DNA from: Plutella xylostella | Taxonomy: Eukaryota > Arthropoda > Insecta > Lepidoptera > Plutellidae | Length of the DNA stretch: 64,000 nt | Direction of reading: 5' to 3' | Assembly: GCF_932276165.1 (NCBI RefSeq) | Contig: NC_064009.1 | Coordinates: 6,696,001-6,760,000 of the forward strand | Shown here: piece after piece, positions 1 through 14,130 of the stretch | Numbering within the stretch: position 1 is the stretch's first letter | How the letters are laid out: every line of letters starts with the position of its first letter | The notes under the pieces: model-generated | What the model was told of the DNA's origin: nothing | The model's input: only the letters and a program-made list of their open reading frames with translations | Databases searched by the model: none | Translations under genes and position numbers: made by a program

Positions 1-1515
1 TATTGTCGAATGTGCCACGGGACACGCTTCTGGCCAGCCATTTATAAATATTCCAATCCTATATCTTCTTTTTATGTGCTCACTCATATTAAAATTATAG
101 CTCAATAAATTGGTAAGTGTCTTCTTGAATTTAAAAATAAACAACATCGTGACAGGTCAGTACTTACACGTATTTAGTTAAGCACACTATTTATTTTCAT
201 AATTTATAGTGCGATAGCCTTCTTAAATATCAAGCCAGTTTTATTGAACAATTAAGCTATTGTTATTATTTTTACATAAATTTCCAATAACTTTTCCATT
301 ACATTTAACTATCTCATTCATTATTCATGAGGCGACTATATTGTTTCCAAAAGTTAAAATGTCAAATCTTTTATGCAATAACTTAGATTTAAATTGTATT
401 AAGTATTATGTCACTTGCTTAATATATTTAATATTCAAATGGAAATCGTGGCCTTATTTAATGTGTTTAATCAATCATAGCTACGATTAATTACTTAGAT
501 ATGACTGTCCGTATTTTCATTGTAGTCGGACTGAGGTATTAAATAAATATACTTACCGTCCACTGTGCCTACAATGCTTGTGAGCATGTACTTAGTTCCA
601 TTGTATAATTCTAATAATCAAAAGATCAAGGCTTCACCCATAATTATTTTATTAATTATTATAAGTGGAAACTAATCATCAGGCAGCAACCGAATCTCGT
701 AAAAACGTGACTTAAGAAATATAAGTAAGTATTTACATAGAATTCACTGGAGTTCAAGTCTTATTATCTTAATTGAAAGGCAAACCTACGTAGAATATTT
801 CCAGTTTGTTATGTTATACTGAAACAAAAGTATTTCTTAAATTAATGAAATAAAAATATAATATAGGTACCTATCACAATGAACCAAATCTATAAACTGA
901 CGCAAACTAATCGGTATAAAATGAAATCAGTTATATTCGATTATAATCCATCGACTAGATCGAACTCGTTGCCCATTGATGCTCCCCAAGGTTAACGCAC
1001 TCGCCACGTAATGCGTATTATTGTGTCCATTCTATCGACATATCGCTACCGGCTACTGGTTTCACGCGCCGAAAACTAAGCCTTTGAAGTGCTCTCATTC
1101 CACAGCTTAGACTCTTAGAGAATACATTCATTCTTTATCAACAAAGTACCATTAATAATTTCCCTCACATTCCCGTGTACGTTGAAGTGTCGGATCTTAA
1201 CTGAGATAAAGCGAAATAATGTTCAAGTCGTTAACCTATTAAACGAAAATAATGTTGCATTTATAACGCACGCCGCGCACGCATATAAAGTTGGTCCACG
1301 TGTGATCGGAATAATTGTATGCGATATGTAAAGACTAACTACAGTCAGTCTCAAAGCGGCTTAAAATGTTGACTGTCAAAATATAACAGTGTTGTGGAGT
1401 GTGAGTGGAAGTTTAACGTTGGTCGATCTGTAGCTTGACGACTGTGAGGCTGAATCACAGCTGCTGACGCAACATCCCGCTACTGCCAACCTGTAGCGCG
1501 AATGAAAACAAAAAG

Positions 1516-1543
1516 CGAATTAACTTATTCGAATTAACTTATT
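1516..1543. repeat. Perfect 14-bp tandem duplication
   Basis: The unit CGAATTAACTTATT occurs twice head to tail (1516-1529, 1530-1543). It is short and may be a simple slippage product. Confidence 0.8.
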
Positions 1544-4500
1544 TAGATTCTCTTGCACGCAGATTTAACTTGTCCATTTATCTACTAGGAAGTCGACGAT
1601 ATATTACGTCTGACATCAGCTCAATTGCAAGTAATTTCTCCTCAATTAAAACCTGTTAATAACTTCCAATGCCATACATGTTTTAAAATTAATTAAGTGT
1701 CAAGAATTAATAATACTCAGAATTACAGACCATTAGTTACCTGCGAAGGTGTAGTTATCATAATTAAAACGCATGAATAGAGGATTTGAGATTATCTTTT
1801 CGTGGCTTCGACTTCCAGTAGCAACACAAATTGGCATGAGTCCATAAAAAATAATAAATTTGAGCAGCGGAAATATCACGCTGTGTTATTATTATTATTT
1901 AATGCCAACAATCTTCGGAATTCCCCGAGACTATTTCCATTCATAAATTTTGGAAACACCGGCTCATACCTCCGTACGGGCGAATGTCCATAAAACCTGT
2001 TTAGATTTTGATAATTTTATTAACGATCGAATGCACGGAACGCCAAGGAGGGACTCGGGTCGTCTCATATTTTACGGCTTTAACACAAATTATACGAGTT
2101 TAAAGCCACAACATAGGCGATGCGTGGGCGCGTTAATGTTAAAATGTGTCATCTGTAATTATACGATCCAGAGAATTTTAATGTCTCTCCGAAGTCGTCT
2201 TCTTTATTATAATGGAAGCGTCACGGAACTGGATCTGTTGAACCCATTGTGTCACAACATATTTTGAATAATGCGACATTCTATGCCTCCGCAGTAGGAA
2301 TGCGAATTGTCTGTTTGGTTTGCGGCTACATTAATAACAGCAATAAATTGTGCAATATTATTTGGACTTCATTAGAAACATTAATGAAGTCTAATGTGGC
2401 GATACGCACCGAAGCGTCTATGTTGTCGCCCTGTAATTACCGTTGTCCGTTCACTTTACATCATTACGGAGATTTCTACACCGTCTCGTCAGTTTACTGC
2501 CTACCCATATTTGTAGGAGTGGGTCCGTCTCGGTGCTTGCCGTAAATAATTTCTTTTAGTTCCCTCCCAAGCCTCAACATTCATTAGGGGACATTGTCTG
2601 ATTCAAACTTACTACATATTTTGACGGCGTCAACTTCAACATAATGTTTATGGTAATTTCGAGAAATTACTGTGATTCAAATTAGATTCGGTGAATTAAA
2701 TCTCTTTTTAATTTCGATCGTTAGTTCCCGTTCCCCACTTTTAATTTGTTGTCGTTTGGTCTTTAAGGTTAAGTATAATTGTAGTTATAGATAATGTCTT
2801 CCATACCTTGCTAGTGTACCACTTGAAAGCCATTAGTATCCACTTACACAACAACACGATCCACAAGTGATCCGCTAATCATCTTTGCTTTGATCTTCAC
2901 AACGTTAACTCTACAAATTCTAAGTATCAACAAGAAAGTATCGGGCACTACCAGAAGAGTACGTCTATAGTGAATCAATGTGTCAGCGATCTCTTTTGGA
3001 CACTGATGACGAAAGGAAAACGGCTCATTCCAAAGATTAATTAAAGTTTTTACTCCCAAGCACTGCCATTTATGACCCAACAAATGAAATGCCTCGTCAT
3101 ACTGATAAAGAAAATGGTGCTTTAACTGAATCTTCTTACAGTATACATTTGAACGATAGCGGTGAAGTATATAGAGGTTTTATAACGATGAGGACAGATT
3201 TCAGGGCAGTCATTGGTTGCCTGAGTGTTAATGCCACAATCACGAACAGTACATTTTCAAATAGTTGTACCTAATTTGATAGTGTTTACGCTGCTCCTGA
3301 CTTGTAAATTAACTTAAATTATTTGTCTTTACATATGCGCGTATGCTAAGTATTTTTTTAGCTTTTAACAGTTTCATCATGTTGTCTAAATATCACGAAT
3401 GTAGTTTGTGATAATTTTAAAAATATATACTCAGCAAGGATTATCCGAATATTTTGATTCTTTTGTAATCTCTTTCCAGAATGCGTGTTACAACTATTAA
3501 TTTGGTCGATCACTTAAAAATGACAGACCTCATTACATTATGGTATTCAATAGGTTGGAAAAATCATGTGTATCCTTTCATCCTTTATATAATATTAGGG
3601 TCAATTGTTGAAGACCATCTCTCACTGCGAAGCATCGGCGTCGTGGTATAATGGCGTCCATTTAGCGACGATGCATCAACTATTGTCAACTTTCATCCAA
3701 ACTCGAAGCGTTACATCAACTCACTATAGAGCACAATCAATTATCACAATAAATAGCAGTCTGTCTCTTGGTGTTTATACTGCCACATCCACCGTTTCAC
3801 TTGTTGAACAATTATTATCAGCTTTCTACAAATTGGTATTGCTCGGCTAACAGTTCTGCATACAGTCCGTGTCGCAAGCCTGACGACATTTAATTTCTAG
3901 TCCACACCCGTATGTACTGTTTCGGTAGCAACGTTGATGACGATAATTAAATTTTGAGAAAAAGGCGCGCCACCACTTAATAAGTGTTACACGAATAAGG
4001 TTTTTTGTCACTAGCCAGCGAACAATTAGCATTAGAACGTGTTAATGATACAAATATGGCCCCATCCGCCTTCTTTGGAATGTCTTACAAGTAACCGTTA
4101 GTGGACACAATTTCGATTTCTACTGAAACACAATAAAAAGTCTAAGCAGAGTGGGTAGCACTTACGAAATGCAAATAAGAAAGTAAACAATATTCTTTCA
4201 CGATAGCTGCTATTCCGTTATTAATGAATTTGGCGATGACATTAACAATGCCCAAGTGCATAAATGAGAAATTGTTCACAACGGTATATCTAATTATTGT
4301 TAGGTAACGAATCGTGATATTCACGATTTTACTGTTTGGAAGGTGTCGGTAGAAGTGCACAAAAAACTTATCGTGACGGGAAATCAACATGTTCCAAACA
4401 TTGTCACAAAAATGAACTATTGGAAAATCTTACAATGCTTTATAAATGCCAAGCAAGCGTGTTATTTATATTTTCTGGTAATGACAAAAACATAGTTAAT

Positions 4501-5608
4501 TTACGAAATAATATTGTATTATGGTTTGTTACGTAGCTTTTTACTAAAAGCACTTTTGAACGACAAAAAACATTCCTACTTGAGCAACCGAATAACATAA
4601 AACGTGAATGGAAATTTCATAGTAAATTTTACTTGCTTATAAAAACACTCTTTTTCTTTTTTAATTTTACATTGATTCCTGGGAAGAAATTGGAAATAAT
4701 ACCGAAATATATTTTCGCATTATTTGAAATGAGGCAGATGTTTCGATGATTTAATTCATCCTTTATAAACCATCCCCAATTAGTTCCAAACACAGTAAGC
4801 TGAGCACACATGCGACATTATCGCCATTCTAACCAATTGTCCTGAAAATATGAACCTACACAATTTAGGGAATTTATCATAATCCGCACAAACTCATCAA
4901 GCATTGTAATATTATAGAAAGAAGGGATGATTGCGACGAAGGGAGACAACAGAGGGAAGCACACAATGCGGTGACTTATATCAGTGATTAACTTCGATTC
5001 TAGTAGTTACTAATAATATGAAGACCAAAAAAAAACGTTTTGTCGGATCGGAAGGAATGCGCATCGATATGGTCATTAAAACGCTCCGTGAATAAATGAA
5101 GGCGAGTCCGTCCGTGTACAGGTGAAGGCGCAGCGCCCCGGGCGAGGGGACCGCAGCGACGCACTCTCTGATTCGCACTCGCTCACAATTGTATCGGAAT
5201 CGAATCGTACGAGAGTTATTAATACACAACATTCTCGCAGCTATCTTCCAGCCGCGCTCGAGCTCGACGACATTCCTCCGCATTGTGCCGGCCGCCCACC
5301 CCGTCCAACACTTTTGTCTATACCCCCATAAATCACCTCCTCCAGCTGAATGCGAGCATTATTTACCTCTAACGACGACCTCGTCGCGGTACATCGATTA
5401 ATTAGTGTAACACTAGAGATAAGATAGCGGGGAAAGCGATCGCTTTCAATTTCCTCTCGAGGGGCACTCGGCGTAAAGTACGCGTTAAGTGTGGACAATC
5501 GGAGATAAAACGTGCGAGACGCGGCGACTCGCCCTTAATCCGCTGATCGAAGATTGCGAGAAAACGTTTTGTCGTAGGGTGGTACGGTCGAGCTGGTCCC
5601 ATTGTCTG

Positions 5609-5674
5609 CTCTAATTCGATTGCCCACACCGGGCCCGGCGGTGTGGGCGACTGCTGCCGGATCACTAATTAGAG
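5609..5674. repeat. Nested palindrome flanked by homeobox-type cores
   Basis: Inner arms GCCCACACCG (5622-5631) and CGGTGTGGGC (5639-5648) are perfect inverted repeats around a 7-nt loop. Outer arms CTCTAATT (5609-5616) and AATTAGAG (5667-5674) are also perfectly inverted. The result is paired CACACC and TAATT cores in mirror orientation, inside a GC-rich island. It could be a regulatory site or a DNA secondary structure. Confidence 0.6.
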
Positions 5675-8600
5675 CCTCAGCGTCATTCATTCAGACGAGG
5701 TCAAATCACTTCTCAATCTTAATGAGATGCGTACCAGACTAATTCCCCACCTTAAGTGGTCATCTACATTCTTTATTTTCATCTTATCTGTAACTACATT
5801 CTTAAAATCTTTGATACTATTACGATATATGATACGTGTTTCGTGGTGATTGAAATCTTTCCTTGTTACGAATCAAAATAAACAAATGACATCGTCAATG
5901 TAGACAGAATGTTTGCTTGCGTTTTAAATTGACATTAATGAGAATGTGTGTCGCGTATATACGCGCATATCACAGTGTTTCGAGTCACAGACGTATTCGA
6001 CTTTCATTAGTCGTCGGCTTGGTCATTCCACTTTGACCCTGCTTGATTTGAAGAGAGTTGTTTGATTTTTAATACAGAGCAGGAAAAAAAATACACCGGT
6101 ATCTATATGAACATCATTATAAAGATATTAGCAGCAATCGCCTGGAGGTTGGTTGTGCTTCTATCTAAGGCATCGGGGTCGGTTTAATATGCTTATTAAA
6201 TTATGTCTATGGCAAAAGCCGAGTCCAGTGGATCGTTTAGCTTTAGGGAGTAATTAGCTGAATGAGCCTTATCGCGAATTTAATCACTGCCAGTAATTAT
6301 TGGGTAAGGGCAGACCACACTAAGGCGCGTGTGTGTCTGGTGCCTTTTAAGGCCCGTCGTTATTTAGTTCAGTGACATCAAGTCTTAACGCTGTAATTAA
6401 TTTAATTTGTAACACCATATTCATGCGTTATTTTTTGCACTACATTCTAGTGAAAGCTAGAAGCTAAGCTAGTAGGTATAGGTAGATAGCTGGCTGTAGA
6501 TCATTATTCTTTGTAGTTTAGAATGTTTTTATTCGTTTTATTATTTTACACATCGTTTGGTTCACTAACGGACTAAAATATTTCGTAAACTAGTAAACAA
6601 ACAGTGTGAACAGGACCAGTCAAGGGCTGTGCCCGCATCTGTAATGAATGACCATTTGCATATCAATACCTATTTTAATATCGACATGCATCATTTCATT
6701 TAATTGCGTTTCCTGAGTCGACTGATCGCCCGATAATTTGACGTTTTGTCCCCCATTTGAATAGTAGTGGAGTTCGAACTTGGATCACGTAGAACTGTTC
6801 AATATTTATAATCATCACACGAACATGCTACACGTCAATTAATGTTATATTGAAAATAATTGACGTAAAAACGTTTTCAATTATGCAATAAATAATGCCG
6901 GAGGTTGTCCTTATATGATCAGTTCAGTTCTCTACGACGTTGTCGGCGTGGTTACCAAAAGTAGAGGCAACTGTTTTTGCGCTTGGCTACTCGAACGAGT
7001 TTTCGCGGCTATTTGTAAAGATTTCATATTGAAATGTCACTATAAAAATTTATCAACAGAGAGACAGAAAGATCTCTATTTGGTCGACATTTAATTGGAT
7101 GCTGGAGACACGCGTGATACGCGGATTCGTCACTGAGAATCGTGCAGGAACCCAGTTTCCACGACACCGAATGCTTGATATACCTAATTAATAAATATTG
7201 ATCTAAAATGGGTAAAGCTGGTATAGAATTGACCCAACATGGGGAGGTAAACCTAGACCCACTGATTAATAGAGAGGGACAACAGCAATAATGTCATCAC
7301 ACCACGTTTAGAAATGTTGGATCCCATTCAAATGACAGCTGAATAAGATAAGATAAATAATCTTTATTGCACAAATAATTCACATGTAATTTAAAAAAAA
7401 ATGGCGGATTCTAACTATATTAAAAGTAATCTCTTCCACACAACCAGAACGAGAAAGCAATTAATAGAAAATGTTTCAGATTAATATATCATTTAATTTT
7501 CATACTTACAAGTGTACTTATAAGATGCGGTACATTCGCACAAAGATTGAACATAGTGAACAAGGGGGCCCGTTGCCACCAACCGTCACTGGAATCTGTT
7601 CTAAAGTGTTAAATCGGTTAATATAATGATGATGGATGCAGTCCCAACCAAACAATCCACAGCGGGGGTGTTCTGCCCCGCTATACAAATAAAATATTTT
7701 TATTATTAACCACATTTTCCCTTCCTTTCGCACCTACATATTCATTGAATGAGGCCATCTCTGTTGCACCGATTAATCGAAATCATATTTCTGTTTTGTC
7801 ATTATGGTATCGCATTTAAAGAGTTCCTCTCTTTTGTCCGTATTCGAATGCTGGCTGGTTTCTTGTTTCGAATGCACCTTTTGATTTGGTTTTCTTCTTT
7901 TTATGAAACAGTTGTAACAGTAATATGAAACCTTCGCAGACCTGGTTTACCTGGTTACATTTTATGTACTCAGTCATTAATTATTAATTTAATTTGTCAA
8001 TTCTGTAAAATACTTTTTGCTTTTTTGAGCTAACATTTATAAAATGTGTGTTGTACATGCGGTGTTGCCATCTGGCGGCAAGTAGCCGAACCGGTGCTAG
8101 TCGAAACCATTACAAGTTTTTACCGGTGTTTGTTTACCCATGCATCTTCCCATGAATGAGCTTCATATCCGAAAAAAAGTGCAACCGTATCAAATTTGAG
8201 CTATATTGTTTAAAATCTAAGACTGACGGTAATGTGTGCCTTTCATCACGACGACGACGTACTACCTGTGGAGCATATAAAAAAACCTCGCAGGTAGCCC
8301 ATTTGTTTGTTATTAAATTCTCGCTTCGGATCCTTATTTTTCTTTTTTGTTAGTCCACCCGACCACCTTAATTCGGTGAGAATATTAATTATAATTATAA
8401 CCGGAGCTTGTCGCGTTCGTTAAGGCCTTAGGGTTTGGTTTCTACTTATATTTAAATCTGATAATTTATCATGGGACACTTTTGTTATTTATTTTAAATA
8501 CAACATAACGGTTGAGGGAAGCGTCGTCGTGGAGTGAGACGAAGACAAGCGAATTATCGCGGCACGCTTTCTGCACACAGTAAACGTTCGTAAAAATCAT

Positions 8601-11119
8601 ACTTAGTGACAACTAGGTGATCGTCTACTGCTGTAATGGTACAATGGTTTCATTATTATACTGTAATTTTGCATGAAGAAAATAAATTATGGTTACTTAT
8701 AATAGAGATGTTTGGAGTCATAAAGCTGAGTACCACACTCGCGGTCAGGAGTATGGAATTTCTCTTTCGATCCGTGCGCTGCTCTTGTTTCTCAAATGTT
8801 TCCATTCGTTTAATGAGCTGTACTTTTTATATGTTAAGGTTGGATATTTCACATAATTTCGCTGGTTTATTTCTATCTATGTAGGTACATGCATATTGTA
8901 ATGTAACACAATGGCTTTTAATGGCGGCCCCGATAGCACCCGCATTAGTTGTGACTTTGATATTATTGAATTTTGCAAATTAAACGAGCATTGCCAACGC
9001 TTAAAGCCATAAAAGTTTCATTATCTTTAATCTATACATATCCATACATAGATATAGATAAATGTTTTTAAACAAAAACATAACGTGATTTTGCTGTCTC
9101 CTCAAGAATTTCAAATGAAACTACCACTACGTACTTCATAGATAGTGTAATGTAATACACCAAGCCATTTGCAGCAAATAATTTGAATGCCCGAGTAGCA
9201 AAAGGGCTGAAATTCCGAACCCGACAAATTGGGCGCATATTAACCGGTACATGATCAGTGGTGGCTGGATATGGTAATAGCAACTAAATATATCACGATC
9301 CGCACATTAGACAACGATCGACCTCCGCTTAGCGCGGAATTGTCCGATGAAAGGGGCCTATTGTGGGATAGACTGAGGAAATTTATTTTCCTTTAAGTCG
9401 TGAGAATGAAGCAATTATCCTTGCTCGTTGGGGTGAACTATCGGATCCATTCAAACCGCTTTCCCTTAAAAGAGAGCATTGTTTTAGTAAATTAGGCAGG
9501 CGATTCTTTAAAACATTAATCAAGGACCCTATAAATTTTATCGTTAGCGAAAGACAAAAAATAAAGCACTGCCGAGTCTTTTTCAAATCTGAATAAGTAA
9601 TTTTCCATAGTGGCGTTAAAGCAAAAAGATCTAAAGAAAACGCTGCGACCCCAAGTTAATAAATAAAAGATGGCGAGAGCACGCATCGCGGTACTTCTCA
9701 AATTGAATATTAGATTGAAATTACGCACTCGGTCGATTTTCTCCACCGTCTTTTGTTACGCCACTGATACACAGGGCGCGCGCGCATACAAACACAGAAA
9801 TAAGAATTTTAAATTAGCATTCTTTTTCTGTTCGAGCCACCCCAGCGCACCCCGCCATCTTAATAATGTGGAGGATTGAGTTGTTGTACACCCTTTTCGG
9901 GGGAGGCGCGGGTGCAGCGGCACACCTCGGAGTGAAGCCTTTTGTAATTGAATTTAGATATTCTTTTCCCGGATATAGAGGCGGGGAGGCTAGTGCCGAG
10001 GTGGTACATGCAAATACGGAGCTCGCGGCGATATGAAACTCTCGAGACGACTCGTTGTAGTGTCGTTCAGTCATTTATCTATAAACGCTTTATAATGTAG
10101 TCGCATAACTTTTCTAACACAACCAACACCTTCTTGTTCAGCATCACCTATACTTTATAATAATAGATTCGTGTCGAAATCCGTATTTGCATACCCATTT
10201 TTCTAGACATTCAACGAATCGTTTAGCTATGTGGAATGTAAAATATCGGCATTCGCAAATCTGAGCGTTTTTATTAAATCTTTTTACCAGAAAGGGGATT
10301 TAATTTTTAATTCGCCGAACCTTCCGAGAAGAGCAACACCGATGTGATGATAGTCGCGTGTAATTACCGCCGCTATTAACATCGGCCGTGTACAAACATG
10401 GCGGTTGATTGTAGGTCTCGGTTTTAATTGCGACCACGCATCCCGCCGGCCAGCGCCGCGCTGACGGTGATTTGAACTACATTATAGGGGAAATCTTAAG
10501 AGTCTAATCACTTATTGATTATGGGATCGATTATTAATAATTGCACGTGCATTATCTCCTTCACTTTAAATTTTAACGGTTCAACGAACAAAGGAAACCT
10601 CGCACGCCGCAGACTCATCAGATTTCTATTGAAACGCCGAAATTCCCACAGTTGAAACAGTTGCCTGGTTCCCATCCTCTAAATGACATTAAATAATAGT
10701 TAAAGTTAAGCTAATTTCACAGTGACCAATGTTCGTAGCCCGTTTCGCGCTCAGAGTCATTACGGAGTCGACACATTAGGCGGTGCTGACGCAGTGCGCG
10801 ACTCTACTCTCCGAGACGTAATTGTTCCTACATTACGATTCGTCGTTCATAATTATATGGTGACAACGTTAATGTCTCGGGTTCAGTATGAAGAATTGCG
10901 TTCGATTTTAATTTGAGGCTCCGAAGGCTTTTGTTCTTTGACGTTAATGGATAAAGAGTCCAAATGGAACGGAACTCATTAGAGATTACAACTGAGAGGA
11001 ATACAACAATCATTCAAATTAACGCTAATGTCATATTTTCTCTCGAGTCAACGCATCGTCACGCTCATCTCTGAGAAATATAATAAGATTACAACTAATT
11101 CGAGGTCTTCAAAATTATA

Positions 11120-11480
11120 GAGTAAACTGCGGCGGATGTCGCGGCGGCGGCGGCGGCGGGGCGGCGGCGCCGGCGCACCCGAAACCGCACGTCATTGTTT
11201 TTTTGTGCCGGATCCGGCGCCGCTCTGCCACTAATTAATTATTTCACATGTATCGATCGTTAATTACACCCATCCGATAGTTCGGTTATCGCTTTAATGA
11301 CGAACAACAATTTGTCCGGCGTAATTATCGTACAAATCACACGTACAAAAAGGCACCGTGATGATTTAAATTTTTAACACGACCAAAGATTATCCCACGG
11401 AGCCATTAAAAGCAGAAAGCATCGAGATCGAATCAATCTTAATCTTGTACGTAATCCAGATTTATTTATGACGGAGCAGA
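11120..11480. promoter_or_regulatory. Candidate cis-regulatory element upstream of the coding exons
   Basis: A sharp GC-rich block is followed by densely packed homeobox-type cores (CTAATTAATTATT, CGTTAATTACACC, GCGTAATTATCG) and ATCGAT motifs, with no open frame. Composition and motif clustering resemble conserved developmental enhancers, but no function can be shown from sequence alone. Confidence 0.3.
11141..11175. repeat. GC-rich CGG trinucleotide run
   Basis: Imperfect (CGG)n in otherwise AT-rich DNA, extending into GGCGCCGGCGC. It lies just before a stretch with several TAATTA cores. Confidence 0.75.
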
Positions 11481-14039
11481 GCGCGTGTGCTATTATGCTC
11501 GTCCGCAGCAATTTGGCTCTGAAATTGTCTTAATCGGCCGCTCAAGGGACTATTTATGTATAATTATTTCCAAATTCGACGCTCCGTTTGATACCTTTCC
11601 GCTCTCTTTGTGGTGGTTCGACAAAAAAGTCATCTGTTGGAACAATTAAGTTGGGAAAAAATAGAAATAAGTATAGAAGGGTCCGCAATAATTACAGGCG
11701 CAAATTTAAGGTTTCTAAGACTGGCGCCTGTTGCCTCGGCGGAGGTACCTGCAGCCACACGCGATGTCGTCGGCAGCCCGGCAGCCCTGGGGTCACTGCC
11801 AGGTCATATATAATACCACCTTATTCCATATTCTGGCATAATGTGTTACACCTTAACTGTGTTACATTTCCACGAACGCTGAGTAAAGCTCTTTAAGCTG
11901 TACATGCTCTTTCATCGCTGGATAGTTCTATGTGAATGTAATGGTGATTCGCTGAACTAGCAGCAATAGAATATAATGTATCACCTACTAAATGATTGAT
12001 TCCCTTGCAAAGCTTGTTGAAGCACCCGATAGTTGCTGTTTGAAGCGTCAGTGACCAAATTAACATTTGCATCCATACAAATTAAATATAGTTTACTTTC
12101 ATACAGCTTACTTTTTGCAATAGGTAGGAATATTTTAATATTTCTAAATATTCTTAATCATATATCATTTATTACAACTCCAATAAAAACATACTCCTTA
12201 CATACCATTTCAAAATGTTCCTGTCATCTCTGTATATTCTTCACGCAAATTTTGTCTCAAATTAAATTCTTCAAATTAATAAGAGAAAGTGGGTGCGAGC
12301 TTCATTAATCAACATGCGATATTCGAGTTTCACGTACCCATGTAATTATCAATATATGTATAATGTACGTATGTTCCTACCTACTTATAAGAATTACGTT
12401 CACCAGCTGTCACCGGAGTCGTCTTCTTGCTTGAAACGAGAATCGCCTTGTAATCGAAAGCTTTCTTCATTTATTTATGGTTCCACCAATAAGTTGTAGG
12501 TTTTAACTAAAACATGGGTATTTGTTCAGTATCGTTTAGTCAAAATTATCTTAGTAAGCAAAACTGAAAAATATGAATTGCATAATCTATGGCAAATTCT
12601 AAAGTTATTCAAATTACTCAAACGATACAAGATTGGTCCGAGAAGTCTTATAAGATGTTCAGTTTTCTCGTGAAGAATTCATGAGAACTATTGTAAATCA
12701 AACACCCCAATCTTTAATTCTTATTGGCTTCTTGTGTAGACAGTATAAATAAATGTTAACGATCCACTTAGACGCGAATCAATTGTAAATGTTATGGGAT
12801 GGTTGTCGGCAGTTGCAGCTATGATGCTCAATCTCCCCGTGGCTTCGGCCATGTCGGACACGGCTATTACCGTAACGCGCCTCCAGGAGCAGCAGGCAAA
12901 AAGAGCCATTCCCATCGTCCGAGTTCAGCATCATTACCATTAATGAAGGTTTAGAGTTAAACCCTAACGGTGGACAATGTCGGAGGCGCTCCGTACCGTG
13001 TAGCCGCGCCCGGACCGCGCTCCCACGTCTAACGAGGCTACCTCCATTACGTGCTACATTTTACATACATTCCCCCCACTTATTATCAATGTATTAAGTA
13101 AATGGTCCACTCTGACTCCGCTCAATTTTATTTTCATTAATCGCTTTCTGGCATTTTCGGTACGGTGCCTGACAACGCCGACTTAATACCTTATTTATTG
13201 TAATTCCTCCGGCTGACTTAGTAGGGATTGTGTTTAATACCCTTTTACGATGTTTTCGTGAAGAAAGCTGGCTGAGGGTAATTATTTAGCTGTGTTCTGC
13301 GGTTTTGTCTGGCGAAGCGGGCGGCGGTTTAATGAGGGCTCTCGTAATAACCGGCGATTATTAATGTGAGTGTAGTTTACCGCGCCAAGACTTTGCCGAA
13401 CCCGGCCGAGGCTTGTTATGAGTGCTATTTGCTTTGCACTTCACATTCGCAACAGCTTCGCGCCGCTGATGACTTCGCCTGACATTTATCTCCTACAGGC
13501 TTTCATTTACTCCGTCGCGGTCGATGTCTTCATCTGCAAGCTCCCACAAGATGATTCAAGTTTCACGTTAGAACTTTTTACAACTTCTTTTCTCTTTGTG
13601 TGTCCCGTTACCGTCTCATCAGTATTTGCAGCAGTCCCCGATTTTCTGACAGCAGTTTTCGAATGAGAAAGATTAATTGTAATTTTATTGGTGCTTGACA
13701 GATTCCAATAATGTTTTTTTTTCACTTTTTATTTTGTTCGTTAGTATAAATAACAACCAGTACTTAGCAACGCTTCTACTTTCTTACTTGCAGTTTTTGT
13801 TAAGAAGGTATGCAACTTAAATTTCTCTATATAAAAAATCGTCATCACTGATTAACTTTCTCTCAAAAGCAACAAGTTGGATCACTGTTAGGTGATCATG
13901 CACATCAATGATCTTTATGAACAGTATTATTCGCTCCGATCAATAACATTGTGGGAGTCTCATTAATGAATTGAAAAGCGCTTCTACATTATGACGCTCA
14001 TAGTAACTATTGTAGAGCCTAGCCCGAATGCGGGTGGCT

Positions 14040-14130
14040 GCGTGTGTGTGCGTGCGTGCGCCACACAGACGCAGAGTTTACGTCGTGCCGACACGCGGAA
14101 CGAGCATGTGTGTGTGTACACACACGCTGT
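14040..14130. repeat. GT/CA-rich simple sequence with a 16-bp palindrome
   Basis: Runs of GT and GCGT alternate here. At 14110-14125 GTGTGTGTACACACAC is a perfect palindrome. Alternating purine-pyrimidine DNA of this kind can form Z-DNA or cruciforms. Confidence 0.7.

Noticed and set aside
1283..1349. CATATAAAG followed by CAGTCAGTC as a promoter
   Set aside because: The spacing of about 60 nt is too long for a TATA-initiator pair.
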